Shown here piece after piece: positions 53,353 to 64,000 of a DNA stretch of 64,000 nt. Each line of letters starts with the position of its first letter. Position 1 is the first letter of the stretch. The DNA comes from Pyxicephalus adspersus (taxonomy: Eukaryota; Chordata; Amphibia; Anura; Pyxicephalidae), in assembly GCF_032062135.1 (NCBI RefSeq), contig NC_092859.1:125214033-125278032 (forward strand), given 5' to 3'. A program made the position numbers and the translations under genes. The notes beneath the pieces were generated by a model. The model saw only the letters and a program-made list of their open reading frames with translations, searched no databases and was not told the origin of the DNA.

Positions 53353-54919
53353 TTAAGACATGCAGGTTCTGCTGTTAGGTCCTTTTAATAGAAAGGGGAA
53401 ATACAGAACGCAGGGATGGAATTTAAAGTTCAACTTTTTAGTATCATCTCCTCTTATCAATCTACTACAGGCAAAACAGGAGGGGTTCTACTTTTTCCAC
53501 ATACACAATCTTGGCCACATGCTGTGGGACCCTGGGACAAAAAGGAACTTCTCAGCAACACTAATGGAAGACAGCCTGACGGAGGTTATATTACCACATT
53601 CTATCAGGAACAAAAAATGTCTTTCAATGGAATTCAGTCTAGACGTATGCTCAGAATCTCTGGTTGTGGGTTTCTATTGTGCCACAAAAGGACTCAGAAA
53701 GGATTTCCCAAAACTATATTATATTAGACTGTCCTGAGCTGGACCGAAGCTGGACCGGACCCATAAAAGACTGTTATCTGTAGATAGGGGTCATTTCCTT
53801 GTCCAGTCCTATGTAGGTATAGCCCTGTCTGATGCTAGCCTAGTTAGTCTGCTAGCCCTAGCTTTTGCGCATACTTCTATTATGAATAGCTCTGCAACAT
53901 CCAGTGCTACTACCAAGGCCCAACAACTCTTTAGAATGTATGTTACGAAAAGAGTTATGGCCGATCTTCATTTGCCTCAGGTCCCATACAGAGGTTGCAG
54001 AGATGGTTTTTTAGCTAGTAAAATTTTAAACAACTGATTAAAAAAAAACTGAAAAAAAAAAAACAAAAATGAAAATAAAAAAATACACTTTGCATTTTAA
54101 TAAACCATTAAACAGCAATTCTGTTTGTATGTATATGTTTTAAATAAGTGTTGGTGGGATAAACCACAGAAGGTGTTGTGTAACCAGGTAACTGTAACCA
54201 CTGGAAATGTTGGACTCCAGGAATGTGAGGCAGCATTTTCTTTTCACTACTGTAGAGCCTAGTAGAGCGGGCATCAGAATGTCCTCTTTGCACTTTAAAC
54301 CTAATACAACATCAATCTATTTAACTATATGCATACAATAAATGCTGAAACAAAATGCTGAAATATTGGAAACAAGAAATGATGATGTTACCGCTGTATT
54401 TTTATGGAGATCTAGTCTGCATTATCCTTTCTGCTCATTTTTAACTAATAGTCTAGAATTTATTACACTTTTCCTGCCTTGTTTGTTTTAATAAATGCCA
54501 CATTTAAATGCGTTTGGACTTAAAAAATGTTTTTCATAAGCTTGAAACAGAACATTAAATCGAAGGTGGCATTATCTTTAAATGCCAATAATGTAAAAGA
54601 AATATTATTTTCTTCATGCAGTTATGGATTTTTGTCTAATGCAAATACAGGTCATTGCCTGCAATGTGTCACGGACACCAATTTCTTTAAGCTGGCAACA
54701 CAAAAAGAATGAAACTTTGCAAAAAAATAGTGGCTAGTTCAACCATCTGGGAAAGGAAAATGAAAAATTCAACATGTATATTAATGGTTTAAATAACAAG
54801 TTGGTGACTGCTAGTTGGTAAAGTTTGTAGCTCCAGCTGGGACAATCCAAATTGTACAAATCATATTTGGTAATGAACAGTAACATGAAGGTGTGTTGGT
54901 GTTCAAGAAAGATGGGTAA

Positions 54920-55250
54920 AGCTGCGTACAAACTTCCAATTTTTGTCGTTGGAAAGGATCTTTCACAATCCTTTCCAACAACAAGGGAGTGCACGATGCA
55001 TGAACGGTGCTGTACATACAGCACCGTTCATGCTCTATGGAGAGGGGAGGGGGAGAGCGACGGAGCGGCACCCTGCTGCGCGCTTTCCCCTTCCCTTTCA
55101 TTAGGATCGGCTGTCGTCCATCGTCCGTGGATCCGGCAGGTCGGTCGTCCGGACGATGGAAGACACCGACTGTACACACGGCAGATTTTCGCCCGATAAT
55201 TGGCCGATACCGATTATCGGGCGATAAAAATCTGACGTGTGTACGTAGCT
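54920..55250. mobile_element. PIF/Harbinger-like MITE with stacked hairpins
   Basis: The inverted ends AGCTGCGTACA and (revcomp) AGCTACGTACA are each bordered by TAA (54917-54919, 55251-55253), a 3-bp target typical of PIF/Harbinger. Inside are a TTGGAAAGGAT/ATCCTTTCCAA hairpin, a perfect 17-bp hairpin (54998-55033) and a third near the right end (CGCCCGATAAT / ATTATCGGGCG). No transposase. Confidence 0.8.
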
Positions 55251-55867
55251 TAAGTCGACCAGGACATTATTCTTAACCAATGAATTGATGAAAAGATAAA
55301 ACAAGGTAGACAAATCCTGAGAAAAGAAGACAAAGACATACTGTAAATTAAAAAAAAAAAGGTCTATGGATGGGACGAACTATTCAAACCAACAGCTTTC
55401 TTTCAGGCAAATTACCAGCTATTAGAATATGCCAACAGGTACATGGAACAACCATTTCAGACAAAACATGGAAAAATATCAAAAATATCAAAAAAAGGGT
55501 ACTTTCTATATAACATTGACGTCAATCATTCCTAAGGCTGAACTAAACCCAAAAAAACAACAAATGACCCGGAGGTAGAGGTTTTTGGCAGAAGAGACGC
55601 GCTTTCGTTGTAAACACTTTTCCCTGGTTGCTGGTTTTCCTGGTTGTTTTTTTTTTTTTTTGCCTACACTGCATGATACATGCACAATGCAGTTTAGAGA
55701 CCAGCACTAGATGTGGCACCTCTGCATGTAGACCCAGACGCTGGGGACTGTAACTGTAACTCCTGTGTGTGAATGGCCATTCAACGGCCAAGGGGATTTG
55801 CCATGGAAGTCCCCCATGTAGTTGGCAACCAAGATGCTTCCACACCAATGCACACTCTTCCAACAGA

Positions 55868-56078
55868 GGGCCCGATTTATTAAAGCTCTTCAAGACTGGG
55901 GAAGATAAACTATCATCAGTGAACATGAATAATCAAGCACATCTGGACTGAATCTGATCCAGGATTGAAAACATTTGCCAAATAATAGCAAACTATTTTA
56001 ATAAATCTGTTGGATCACCCCTGTTCTCCCATAATATTCTATCTTTTTCAGTATTGAAAAGCTTATAAATCAGGCCCT
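55868..56078. mobile_element. palindromic MITE, complete outer ends
   Basis: It runs from GGGCCCGATTTATTAAAGCT to AAGCTTATAAATCAGGCCC with the family core GATCCAGGATTGAAAACATT. It is the best end-to-end copy in the window. Confidence 0.85.
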
Positions 56079-57424
56079 AAGGCTTCAAGCAGCCATGTAC
56101 TGGCATGCATTCTTCTTTGACCTGAGAATTAGTATTTAGCATTTACTGGAGTGCATGTGTTTAGATTTAAAAGATGTGCAAATACATTGCACCGCTGAGA
56201 AACAACAAGGAATAGAACAAGTATTTTATTAAAATATCATATATTTTTATGATAATGCTTTAGCTAAATACATCCTATTATTTAGTGTTTATGCATGCTT
56301 TAAAACACACCTTTCTATTTTAAGTATGTGCTGGCTTCTATTTCTGCCTTTTGTTTTAAGAAATATATTTTTTTTAAGTCGGCTGATGTTTAACCTTTCT
56401 ACTTTCTTAGTCACTAAGCCTGCAGATAAGGAGCTCTGACCTTGCTCTGACTTTCATGTGTTGTTGTTTCAGGTCTATGACTCAGGAGTATTAAGCCAGA
56501 CTCAGCCACACAACTAGTATCTATTGTAATAGCAGCGCACATAATCCTCATATGGCAAGTGTACTTTAAAGAAGCTATTGAATGTATGTCAAAGAATAAA
56601 ATAAAACAACCTTTGTTCTATCAAGGAGACAATCTGATGGGTAGTTTGATGTATTGTATCTACTAGTGCTTGGTTTTTGAACTGGAAGGAACTGGCATTT
56701 ACTTTCATACTATGCTGCAGCTTTATTTGATTATTCTCTAAGTATATTCTCTCTAAGTATATTCATGGTATACATTACTTTTAAAAGCAGTACGTGTGGA
56801 CACAAAAGTATTGTTTCCCTAGCAAGATCCATCTATTAAATCACACATTTTACATGAAAAAATACCTAGAATAGTTTATTCATACCAGTCTATGTGACTA
56901 GACTTAAAGTGACACTGTGATTATGAAAACAAGGAAAGAATCTCATATGCATTCCCTCTGATGGCTGAATATCCTATTTTTGCACTGTTGAACAGTCACA
57001 GCATGTCAGAATCTTCAGCATTCTACAGTTTTGGATACCATATTCTTGTTTCCCCTGCCTTGCCCTTTGGTTTCTTTTTATGGTGTAGGACATAGTAGTG
57101 TCAACGGCATGAATAGGAGGTACCATAATTGCATAAGGGAAGGGGTGGGGTTCAAGGTAGACTGTATCCCATCAACAGCAAAAATTAGCCACCAGCAAAT
57201 ATAACAATTCCTATGTCAAGAACTTTGTTTAAGCTTTTTTGAGCAATGACAACATCACTTTAATGTTGAAATTCTACTACAGCTAACCGATGGGGGGAGG
57301 AAGAGGCAATCCAAGTATCAATAATGTGCCCTGCATTTACATATGCTAACAATGGAAAACACAGACAAATGAGAAGAGAGCTGAGCAGCCTCAACATTTC
57401 TCAACATTTTTATCCCTTACATTG

Positions 57425-57698
57425 GTGGCCAGTGGTGGTTTGAATACTACCTTTAAATTACTGGTTAAGTGTTTCTAAGCCAGGGTTAAGTGGAACCCCA
57501 TGGTTCCTTTACAGGTTGCCATTGGTGGTTAGAATACTACCTTTACAGACAACTAAAAACATATTTGGAGTCATGTAGCTGGCTCTACCGAAGGTTTTGG
57601 CCCAGAACTACATAGACATCATCAACTGGTAAATTAATCAGCCACAATTCATGGTACCCCAGCAACCCTTGGAGGAACCCTGGTTGGGAATGACTGCA
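57425..57698 (-). mobile_element. hAT-like repeat copy
   Basis: The minus strand begins CAGTCATTCCCAACCAGGGT and includes GTCTGTAAAGGTAGTATTCT, related to 17952-18125. It holds two direct copies of a GAATACTACCTTTA segment (57440s and 57530s). Confidence 0.5.
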
Positions 57699-59066
57699 GT
57701 AAAAAAAATGACCTAATTGGCTGTTGCTGCTCATTCACTATCAAGCTGATGACTAGTGTGCAGGTGACCTGACTCTGTTAATCGACTAAAGCAGAGATTA
57801 GATTATCAGACTGGTTGTGCTGTGTATATCCCAGAACTAAGTGGACATATACAAAAGCCCTTTACTACAAAAACAACTTTTTTCCATATATTCAGGTGCA
57901 TTTATTTGTTGGCTTGTAATGGATTTTAGCTTTAATTCTAATGAGTTGAATATTCATTGATTTTTTCATTAGTACATGAAAAATGTTTATACTGAGACTT
58001 TGCCAAGAAAACTACTCTTGAATTATTTTGTGCTCAGCATGAATACAGTACACTGCCCTCAATTTTCTTCATTTATTTCCTTTTTTTTAAATTCACCAAT
58101 TATATTCTATTTTCATTGTTTTCTATTTCTTACTCTCAAGTTACAAGTTAGTTTATCCGTAATATTATTATCCTTATCTCATATATACCATGCACCCTTT
58201 TCCTCTTTTCAACATAGCATGCACCTATCCTCCTTTCTCTTCATTTTCATCTTGTTCATCTACAAACCTTTAATGGAAGCTACACTATCAAAAAAAAAAA
58301 ATATTCAAAAAATTTAGACTACAAATTTATTGCAAATGCATCTTTATGTTCTTTGACCTATCTACGTTTCATACGGTTACATTCCGTCAGTGTCAGTTCA
58401 ATACATTCAATTATCCAGTGAATGTGAGCAATATAAATTTTTAAGTAATTAATGGGACGAGTGGGCAACCCTAAGCAAAGGCCAACTGTGATAAATTAAG
58501 CCGTGGATAATACTACAACTGTTATACCAACTAGAATTTACAGGAAATGTTTCCTATCCATTACCGACCTTTCAAAATGCTGACTTTGAAGCAATTATCT
58601 AATAAATACTAATATAAATGTACACCAAAACAGCACACCACCTTTCCAATTAAACACGCAAAGACACCAAATTTAAAAGAGGGATTTCTATTACATTTAG
58701 AATGGAAAAAAAAAATTTAACAAAAAATCTTGATATATAATTACTCCACTATTTTTTTAATGGTATTTAAAAAGGCCCTCCTGTTCCTGGTTACACAACG
58801 TGTAATTTTTCTGAAAGGTAAATTGTCATCATAGGTGTAATGAATGCTATGAAAATCTTCTGCAATAAAAGTTTATTTTGAAGAGAATTTTTCTAATGTC
58901 TGTTCATTTCCAGTGGGGTAGGATGTTTCATCACAACAACATTGGTGTTGCAACAGTTAGGTTTATATTAGGCTGTTCTTATTCAGAAATTAGTTTGTTT
59001 TGGAAGATAATAAAGGAATAAAGTAAAAATCTGCACAAAGTTTGCTAAAAATCCATGTGACTTACA

Positions 59067-59153
59067 GGGCCTGATTTATTAAAGGTCTCCAAGGCTGGAG
59101 AGGATACACTTTCATCAGTGAAGCTAGGTGGTCCAGCTTTATTATATTAGGCC
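59067..59153. mobile_element. palindromic MITE, internally deleted
   Basis: The outer arm GGGCCTGATTTATTAAAGG and GGCTGGAGAGGATACAC are present, but the core is lost and the element closes early at ATTATATTAGGCCC. Confidence 0.75.
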
Positions 59154-60663
59154 CATTGCGTATGGCACCAGTGTATAATAAAAGGCTCTGAGTTTTGTGA
59201 TCTGGTGGGAAGTTTGTGTCTGTGAGGATGTAAAAATGTGTTAATTAACAAATGAAAATTGAATATTGAGAAGACTTAGATTTACTTTGTGCCATATAAT
59301 ATAATCGTCCTGCTCTCAAGTTATATTCATAACAAATGTTGTACTTTTTAGCAGATGTCTAAATCAGAATATTGAATAAAATGTGAAATGCATTTGTAGT
59401 CGTCTTAACGAGTCCATATAATGGCATTCCTTATTTTAGCTGTACTGATGCTCATTGCTTTGAAAAGTTAAGAAGCAAAGTGAAATATCTTTATTTCTTT
59501 TTTTACAAATGTCAGTATCTTTAATGGAAATGTTTTACATGCAAAGATTTAAAATATTAAACATTTCTCCAAAAAATTTGAATTTATATGCCATATCAAT
59601 ATATAAAAGTCATAGAGTGTTTTGGCACAGGAAATCAGAAACATTTCCCATATGATTATTCCAGAAAGTGACACTTTATTTATTATAAACACGTTAGTGT
59701 GAAGGTCAGGTGTTTTGATTAAATATCTGTCTAAATACTTTTTAAAATAATACTATTAAAAATAATGACAACTATAAAGGAAGAATCAGAACTGATAACA
59801 AACAAATTTCTGTCAAAGTGGCAGCTTTCCTTTAACAGTAACCCTAATATCCAAAAGCCAGCTTTTAGAGCCTTGATGTAAAACTTTACGGTTTTTACAT
59901 CAACTTAATTCAATACTTCAAAGCAATGTGCTCCAACCAACAGGCTGTTACCGAGCCACCTTTTTGAGAAGGTAAAAATTAATATTCATTTAATCATCTG
60001 TAGAAATGTTTCTACTGTCCAAGGCATTTCCTTAACCAGCCTTCTAACCAACCCTCCAACTATTCCTCTATCCAACTTACCTGATATGCATACTATACTG
60101 CAATAGTGACCAACCTGCAGCCCAAGGGCTACATCTAGTCCTTTGATACTCAAGTGCTAGGAATGGTTTCCTTGCTTTGTAAGACCTACATGTTACACAT
60201 TACACTGGGTATTGGAGGAAATATTTTATGTTAGGGTCAGAAATGTGATAAATTATAACATGCAATTAAAGTTCATGTGAAATTGTAGTTTTCTTTGGTT
60301 GTACAACAAAAGGTGCCAGCAAGTGTTCATTCTGCTTTCAATTGACCTTCAATTTCTGTTAGGATCTATCTGCCATTTGTAGTGTTTCTGAGGTTGTATG
60401 GAAGCTGTGTTTTGTGATGTTTCCTGGCTAGAGAACAATTTGAGGAGCCAGAGGGCATGTCAGTGCTAGCCTATATCTCTGGAGGGACACGTATGTTGAT
60501 GTATTGCCGCTGTGCAAAGACGTTTAGCTTTGTGAGTTTTCCTAAATGTGTATATTTTTTTTCCTTGTTTAACGTGGAAGGAAGCATTTTGGTTGGTGGT
60601 GAGCTTTTGCTATAATCTGCAAGTATTCACAACATACTTGTACATTACAAGAACTGTCATTAA

Positions 60664-61114
60664 AGCGTACCTAAACTCAGAAATTTCACTTTACATAAAA
60701 GGGTAGACAACCCTTTTATGTAAGGTAAAAATTCTGTTGTTTTTTTTTTAGCTGCAACACCCTTTTTTGAGAATGAATGGGAGCGCAAAGCCTCCCCGGA
60801 TATCTACGTGACGTATCCCGGGAGGCTCTTTGGTGCTCCTTCTGCACATGCCCAATCATCTTACATGCGCAGTGAGATCGGCACTTTTTTTTTTCATTCA
60901 TTTCATACGTCACCCGATCTTGCGCCCTGGGTCAGGTGATGTAGGATGAAGAACCAGAAAGAAGAGGAGAAGATGGCAGCGCCGGAGCTTCGGCTTCAGG
61001 ACAGATGTCGGGACAACACGGGACCAGATGCAAGACATCCCCCGATGGATCAGACTGCCCTGCGGGATTGAAGGTAAGTGTATTTTTTTGGGCAGTTTTG
61101 AATTTAGTTCCTCT
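60664..61114 (+). mobile_element. TTAA-flanked MITE, best-preserved copy
   Basis: TTAA at 60660-60663 and 61115-61118. The ends AGCGTACCTAAACTC and (revcomp) AGAGGAACTAAATTC are inverted. The subterminal hairpin TTACATAAAAGGGT / ACCCTTTTATGTAA is perfect. The first 90 bases are almost identical to the copy at 20916. Confidence 0.8.
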
Positions 61115-63023
61115 TTAAGTGAAGTGTGTCTGTATTATATAGATAAATGTCTTTCACAAAACACTAATGCGCTCTGCCTTTAATGAAAATTTTTTTGCCA
61201 AAAAACTGTAGAAATAATTTGTGCCCTGCCTCCATTGTTTCTCACCACTAGTACTAGGTAACCAAGGAAGGTTTATGTAGGAAACTGAAAGAAAGGGTGG
61301 AATTTGCTGAGCCTTAATTACCCCATCAAGCTGAATTGAAAATAAGTTCACTCTGTAGCTTTTACCCTGCATTGCCCCAACTGTGGTTTTCAAAATACCT
61401 TGTTCTAAAGGCTTTGTTTGACATCAGTCTGTCTATTAAGGTGGATATTTGGTCATATTATCCAGTAATCACTGTTGCTGTGATGAAATATATGTAGGAG
61501 ATCTTAGGCCAATAAGACTCTGGGGAGTGGAACCTGGGTTGGACATTGGATCTGGGTAACTTACTTTAGTTTTTCACTGGTAGGTTTTATCTTGCTTGGT
61601 CAATCACACAAATCCACAACTGTGGCACCACTGAAACTTGCTGTGCATCAATTTACAATATTAAAATTAGTATATTAGTGTGGGTATATTTGCAGCTTCA
61701 CTTTTTGTATAGGTATACAATGAAGTGTATTTGTTAATTCTCAATTTTTGCTTAACTAGGTGATGTGTTCTGACAAGCAATTTCTGTTACCAAGAAGATT
61801 AGTACATGAATGCAAGTTCTTTTTTATTTGTAGTAACACAATACATTGCAAAATGCTCTATTTTTTAACACTGACAGATGCCTATTGTGAAGCCCATTTC
61901 TGTTTCAAGTTTCCAAATTATTTTTAACATACAGTTAACAAACAGAGCAAATGGCCGTTATTGTTTCCATAACACTGTGACCAAAACAATCACCAGAAAT
62001 TCTTCCCCACTGAGTATAAAGGTTTCAGAATATTACAAATATGAAAAATGTGCAGAATTCAAGTAACACTATTGCATTACCATGCTACTAATATTGCTTA
62101 GAAATACAAATACCATTTAGATGGGAAACAAAAAAATATATTTTTCCAAAGGATAGAAAATAATGAATCACTATGTTATAAGGACAGCAGCTACACGATA
62201 TATTATGTTGTTAGTTTTGCTCTTGACAGCATCATACGGCTCTGTAATATGAGGAAACATTGACTGTCCACCCTCCTGTTATTGATGTCTTGATTTGGAG
62301 GTCTATCTCTGGTCTATTTTGAAGCATTGCAAAAAAGAGATTTATAAAAGATGAATTATCATGTAGCATTTCTGTGATAATATATTTACAGGACATTTTT
62401 CTCTTGCTCTCACAAAGACATATACAAGGGAAATATTAACGACACAAATTGTATGTATTTGTATAATGCCAATCAATGCAGATTTTTTCTTTACAGATTA
62501 AATAATGGGTATATCTGCCTGGGGCAGAGGGGAAGAGTTTAAATATCACTCAGATCACACTTATAATAGAACACAAAGGTTGACATTGCTAATTCACTGA
62601 TGGCACGCAAGAGACTAAAATGCCACCTTTTTGGCTAACATGACACATTGCTTACAAACAAAATGTTAACATGTTATCCCTCAGGGCTTTACTGACGAGG
62701 TCTGTATGGCTGTTTTTCTTAACCAGATCAAATTTCATAAATAAAAAAAATATACAAAATTGCAAAACAATGTGCCTATCATACCAACACTGCTTCATAC
62801 ACATAACTTTGCAGTTAGGCGTTCACAATATAATATTTATTTATTTTCAATCAGTTCAGAGTAGGTATACGTTAAGTACTTCTAATACAGATTAAGTTCT
62901 GTATCTACAGTAAATTCAGATTTTAATAAAGATGTAGTTCTAGATTCCAGTACTCAAGTCATACCAAAAATGTAGACCTGATACTACATAAATGTTTAAG
63001 CCTTAAAGTACTTATGACATACA

Positions 63024-63510
63024 GAGCCTGATTTATGAACTCACTCAAAGACTAGAGAAGATAGACTATCATGGAAGAACCTGGGTGATCCAGCAAACTT
63101 TTTCGGGATCCATTCTAGGCTTTTTTTCTTTTTTGTATGTGCAATATCTCTTTATGTATTTACATGTATGTGTATATGTAGGTATATAAACATGTGTATG
63201 CGTGGATATGTATTTATACGCATGTGTATATTTGAAAAATTGATTAAAATTATCATATTTATAGGTCTCACATTTATTTCCTGAAGAAGCAGATATAATT
63301 CGGGAAACGCGTTAAATTCTGTACATATGTGAGACTGTATTATAGAAGAGAATTTTTTAATGTATATTATAAATAAAAGTTATGTTTTTTTTTTTTTTAA
63401 GTAGTTCTTGATATTTCTTGTGTCCATTCTAGGTTTGCTGAATTACCCAGGTTCCACCATGATAGTCTTTTCTCCATCTCTTTCTTGGAGATCTTTGATA
63501 ATTTAGGCCC
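63024..63510. mobile_element. palindromic MITE split by a 303-bp insertion
   Basis: The left arm (AGAGCCTGATTTATGAAC to CTGGGTGATCCAGCAAAC) and right arm (GGTTTGCTGAATTACCCAGG to TTGATAATTTAGGCCC) flank a foreign segment with an 11-bp direct repeat at its ends. Confidence 0.75.
63120..63422 (+). mobile_element. retroelement-like insertion with 11-bp target duplication
   Basis: It is bracketed by TCCATTCTAGG at 63109-63119 and 63423-63433. It contains TG/TA-rich sequence, the hairpin motif CCTGAAGAAGC...GGGAAACGCG (63280-63311), an AATAAAA and a T-run. The family is unknown to me. Confidence 0.6.
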
Positions 63511-64000
63511 ACAGTATCTATACAATGTTAGGTATACATTACAGGTTTTTGATCGATTTTACAAATGTAATTATAATTGATTTTAATTGATTTTTTTTTT
63601 GATTGCATACATGTATTCTTTGTACTTTCTACTTAATAATGTATCTGAATTATGATCGATTTATTCATCATATTTAATTTGTGTCAACTGTAAAAAAAAG
63701 TAGTTTCAAATATAATTTGTTATCTCTCCCTAATTAATGCCACACCCATTTTTTGGTCAATATTCTTCTTAAATATGGATTGTAAATGGGATTGTTTTGA
63801 TCAATTTTTCATTGTTTCTATGTTTATGTCTAACAAATCAAAAATATTGCATAGTGTAAATCCAGCTAAAGTAAAGGATTTCTGCTAGGATATGTACATG
63901 CCTGTCCCTCCTATATCTTGCACAGCATTTCTTTAGCAAAAATCTAGATTTAGTACGGCTGTTGTCCAATGTCATGTAGTTATCTGTTGTGCCAGGTTAC

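Larger units (their letters stand above)
19976..64000 (-). other. chrna7: chrna7 intron 2 (partial, at least 44 kb)
   Basis: Everything beyond exon 3 to the window end reads as intron. Searching by eye for exon 2 (the family motif NYNPLERPVAND and the SLLQIMDV end) found no match. The repeats are listed separately. I see nothing gene-like in 21560-25250, 26760-29690, 34080-36590, 39350-46560, 46814-48800, 51100-52130, 53360-54910, 56080-57420 or 61120-63020. These hold AT-rich sequence, minor microsatellites and diffuse old repeat fragments. Confidence 0.8.

Noticed and set aside
53360..53737. Overlapping 125- and 103-codon ORFs downstream of the TTAA element
   Set aside because: No domain, no splice-consistent neighbours, and composition like the surrounding intron.
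60285..60310. Minus-strand KENYNF as a candidate for KNYNP of exon 2
   Set aside because: Flanking codons do not match the exon 2 sequence.

Overview
The window looks like intronic DNA from an amphibian, most likely a frog. It is AT-rich, has two assembly gaps (runs of N), and has no operons or long open reading frames. It is dense in short interspersed repeats: palindromic MITEs, TTAA-flanked and TA-flanked terminal-inverted-repeat elements, hAT elements with 8-bp target duplications, and a tRNA-derived SINE. The frog assignment is inferred from the repeat style and from the close match of the coding exons to vertebrate sequence. No species marker was seen.

The only genic signal I can support is one gene on the minus strand, the neuronal nicotinic acetylcholine receptor subunit alpha-7 (chrna7). 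Three consecutive internal exons are visible: exon 3 (19931-19975, 45 bp), exon 4 (16178-16287, 110 bp) and most of exon 5 (1-73, cut by the window edge). Reading frames, splice phases and splice signals join perfectly. The exons encode the extracellular ligand-binding domain from the loop D tryptophan through loop A to the first cysteine of the Cys-loop. The whole window therefore lies inside chrna7: 16.1 kb of intron 4, 3.6 kb of intron 3 and at least 44 kb of intron 2. Exons 1-2 and the promoter should lie beyond 64000, and exons 6-10 before position 1.

Layout. Intron 4 (74-16177) holds a diffuse GC-richer repeat block (about 2.8-4.2 kb), a complete non-autonomous hAT element made of palindromic modules (4608-5267), a duplicated 85-bp segment (5.67 and 6.32 kb), a TTAA-flanked element (8938-9421), a LINE-like 3' end (10.3-10.6 kb) and a TA-flanked mariner-like element whose interior is an assembly gap (11199-12472). 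Intron 3 carries a SINE fragment and hAT-like debris with a poly-C run. Intron 2 holds most of the mobile-element record: copies of one TTAA element family, palindromic MITEs, two pogo/Tigger-like MITEs side by side (32.8-34.1 kb), a second hAT with TSD (36804-37264), several minus-strand SINEs, a SINE split by a TTAA element (48988-49622), a Harbinger-like hairpin-rich element (54920-55250) and a palindromic MITE split by a retro-insertion (63024-63510).

No previously undescribed gene system was found. The items most worth a second look are the nested insertions that give a relative age order, the modular palindromic hAT, and a recurrent hammerhead-like hairpin motif. Superfamily names rest on terminal motifs and target duplications read by eye, not on a library search.
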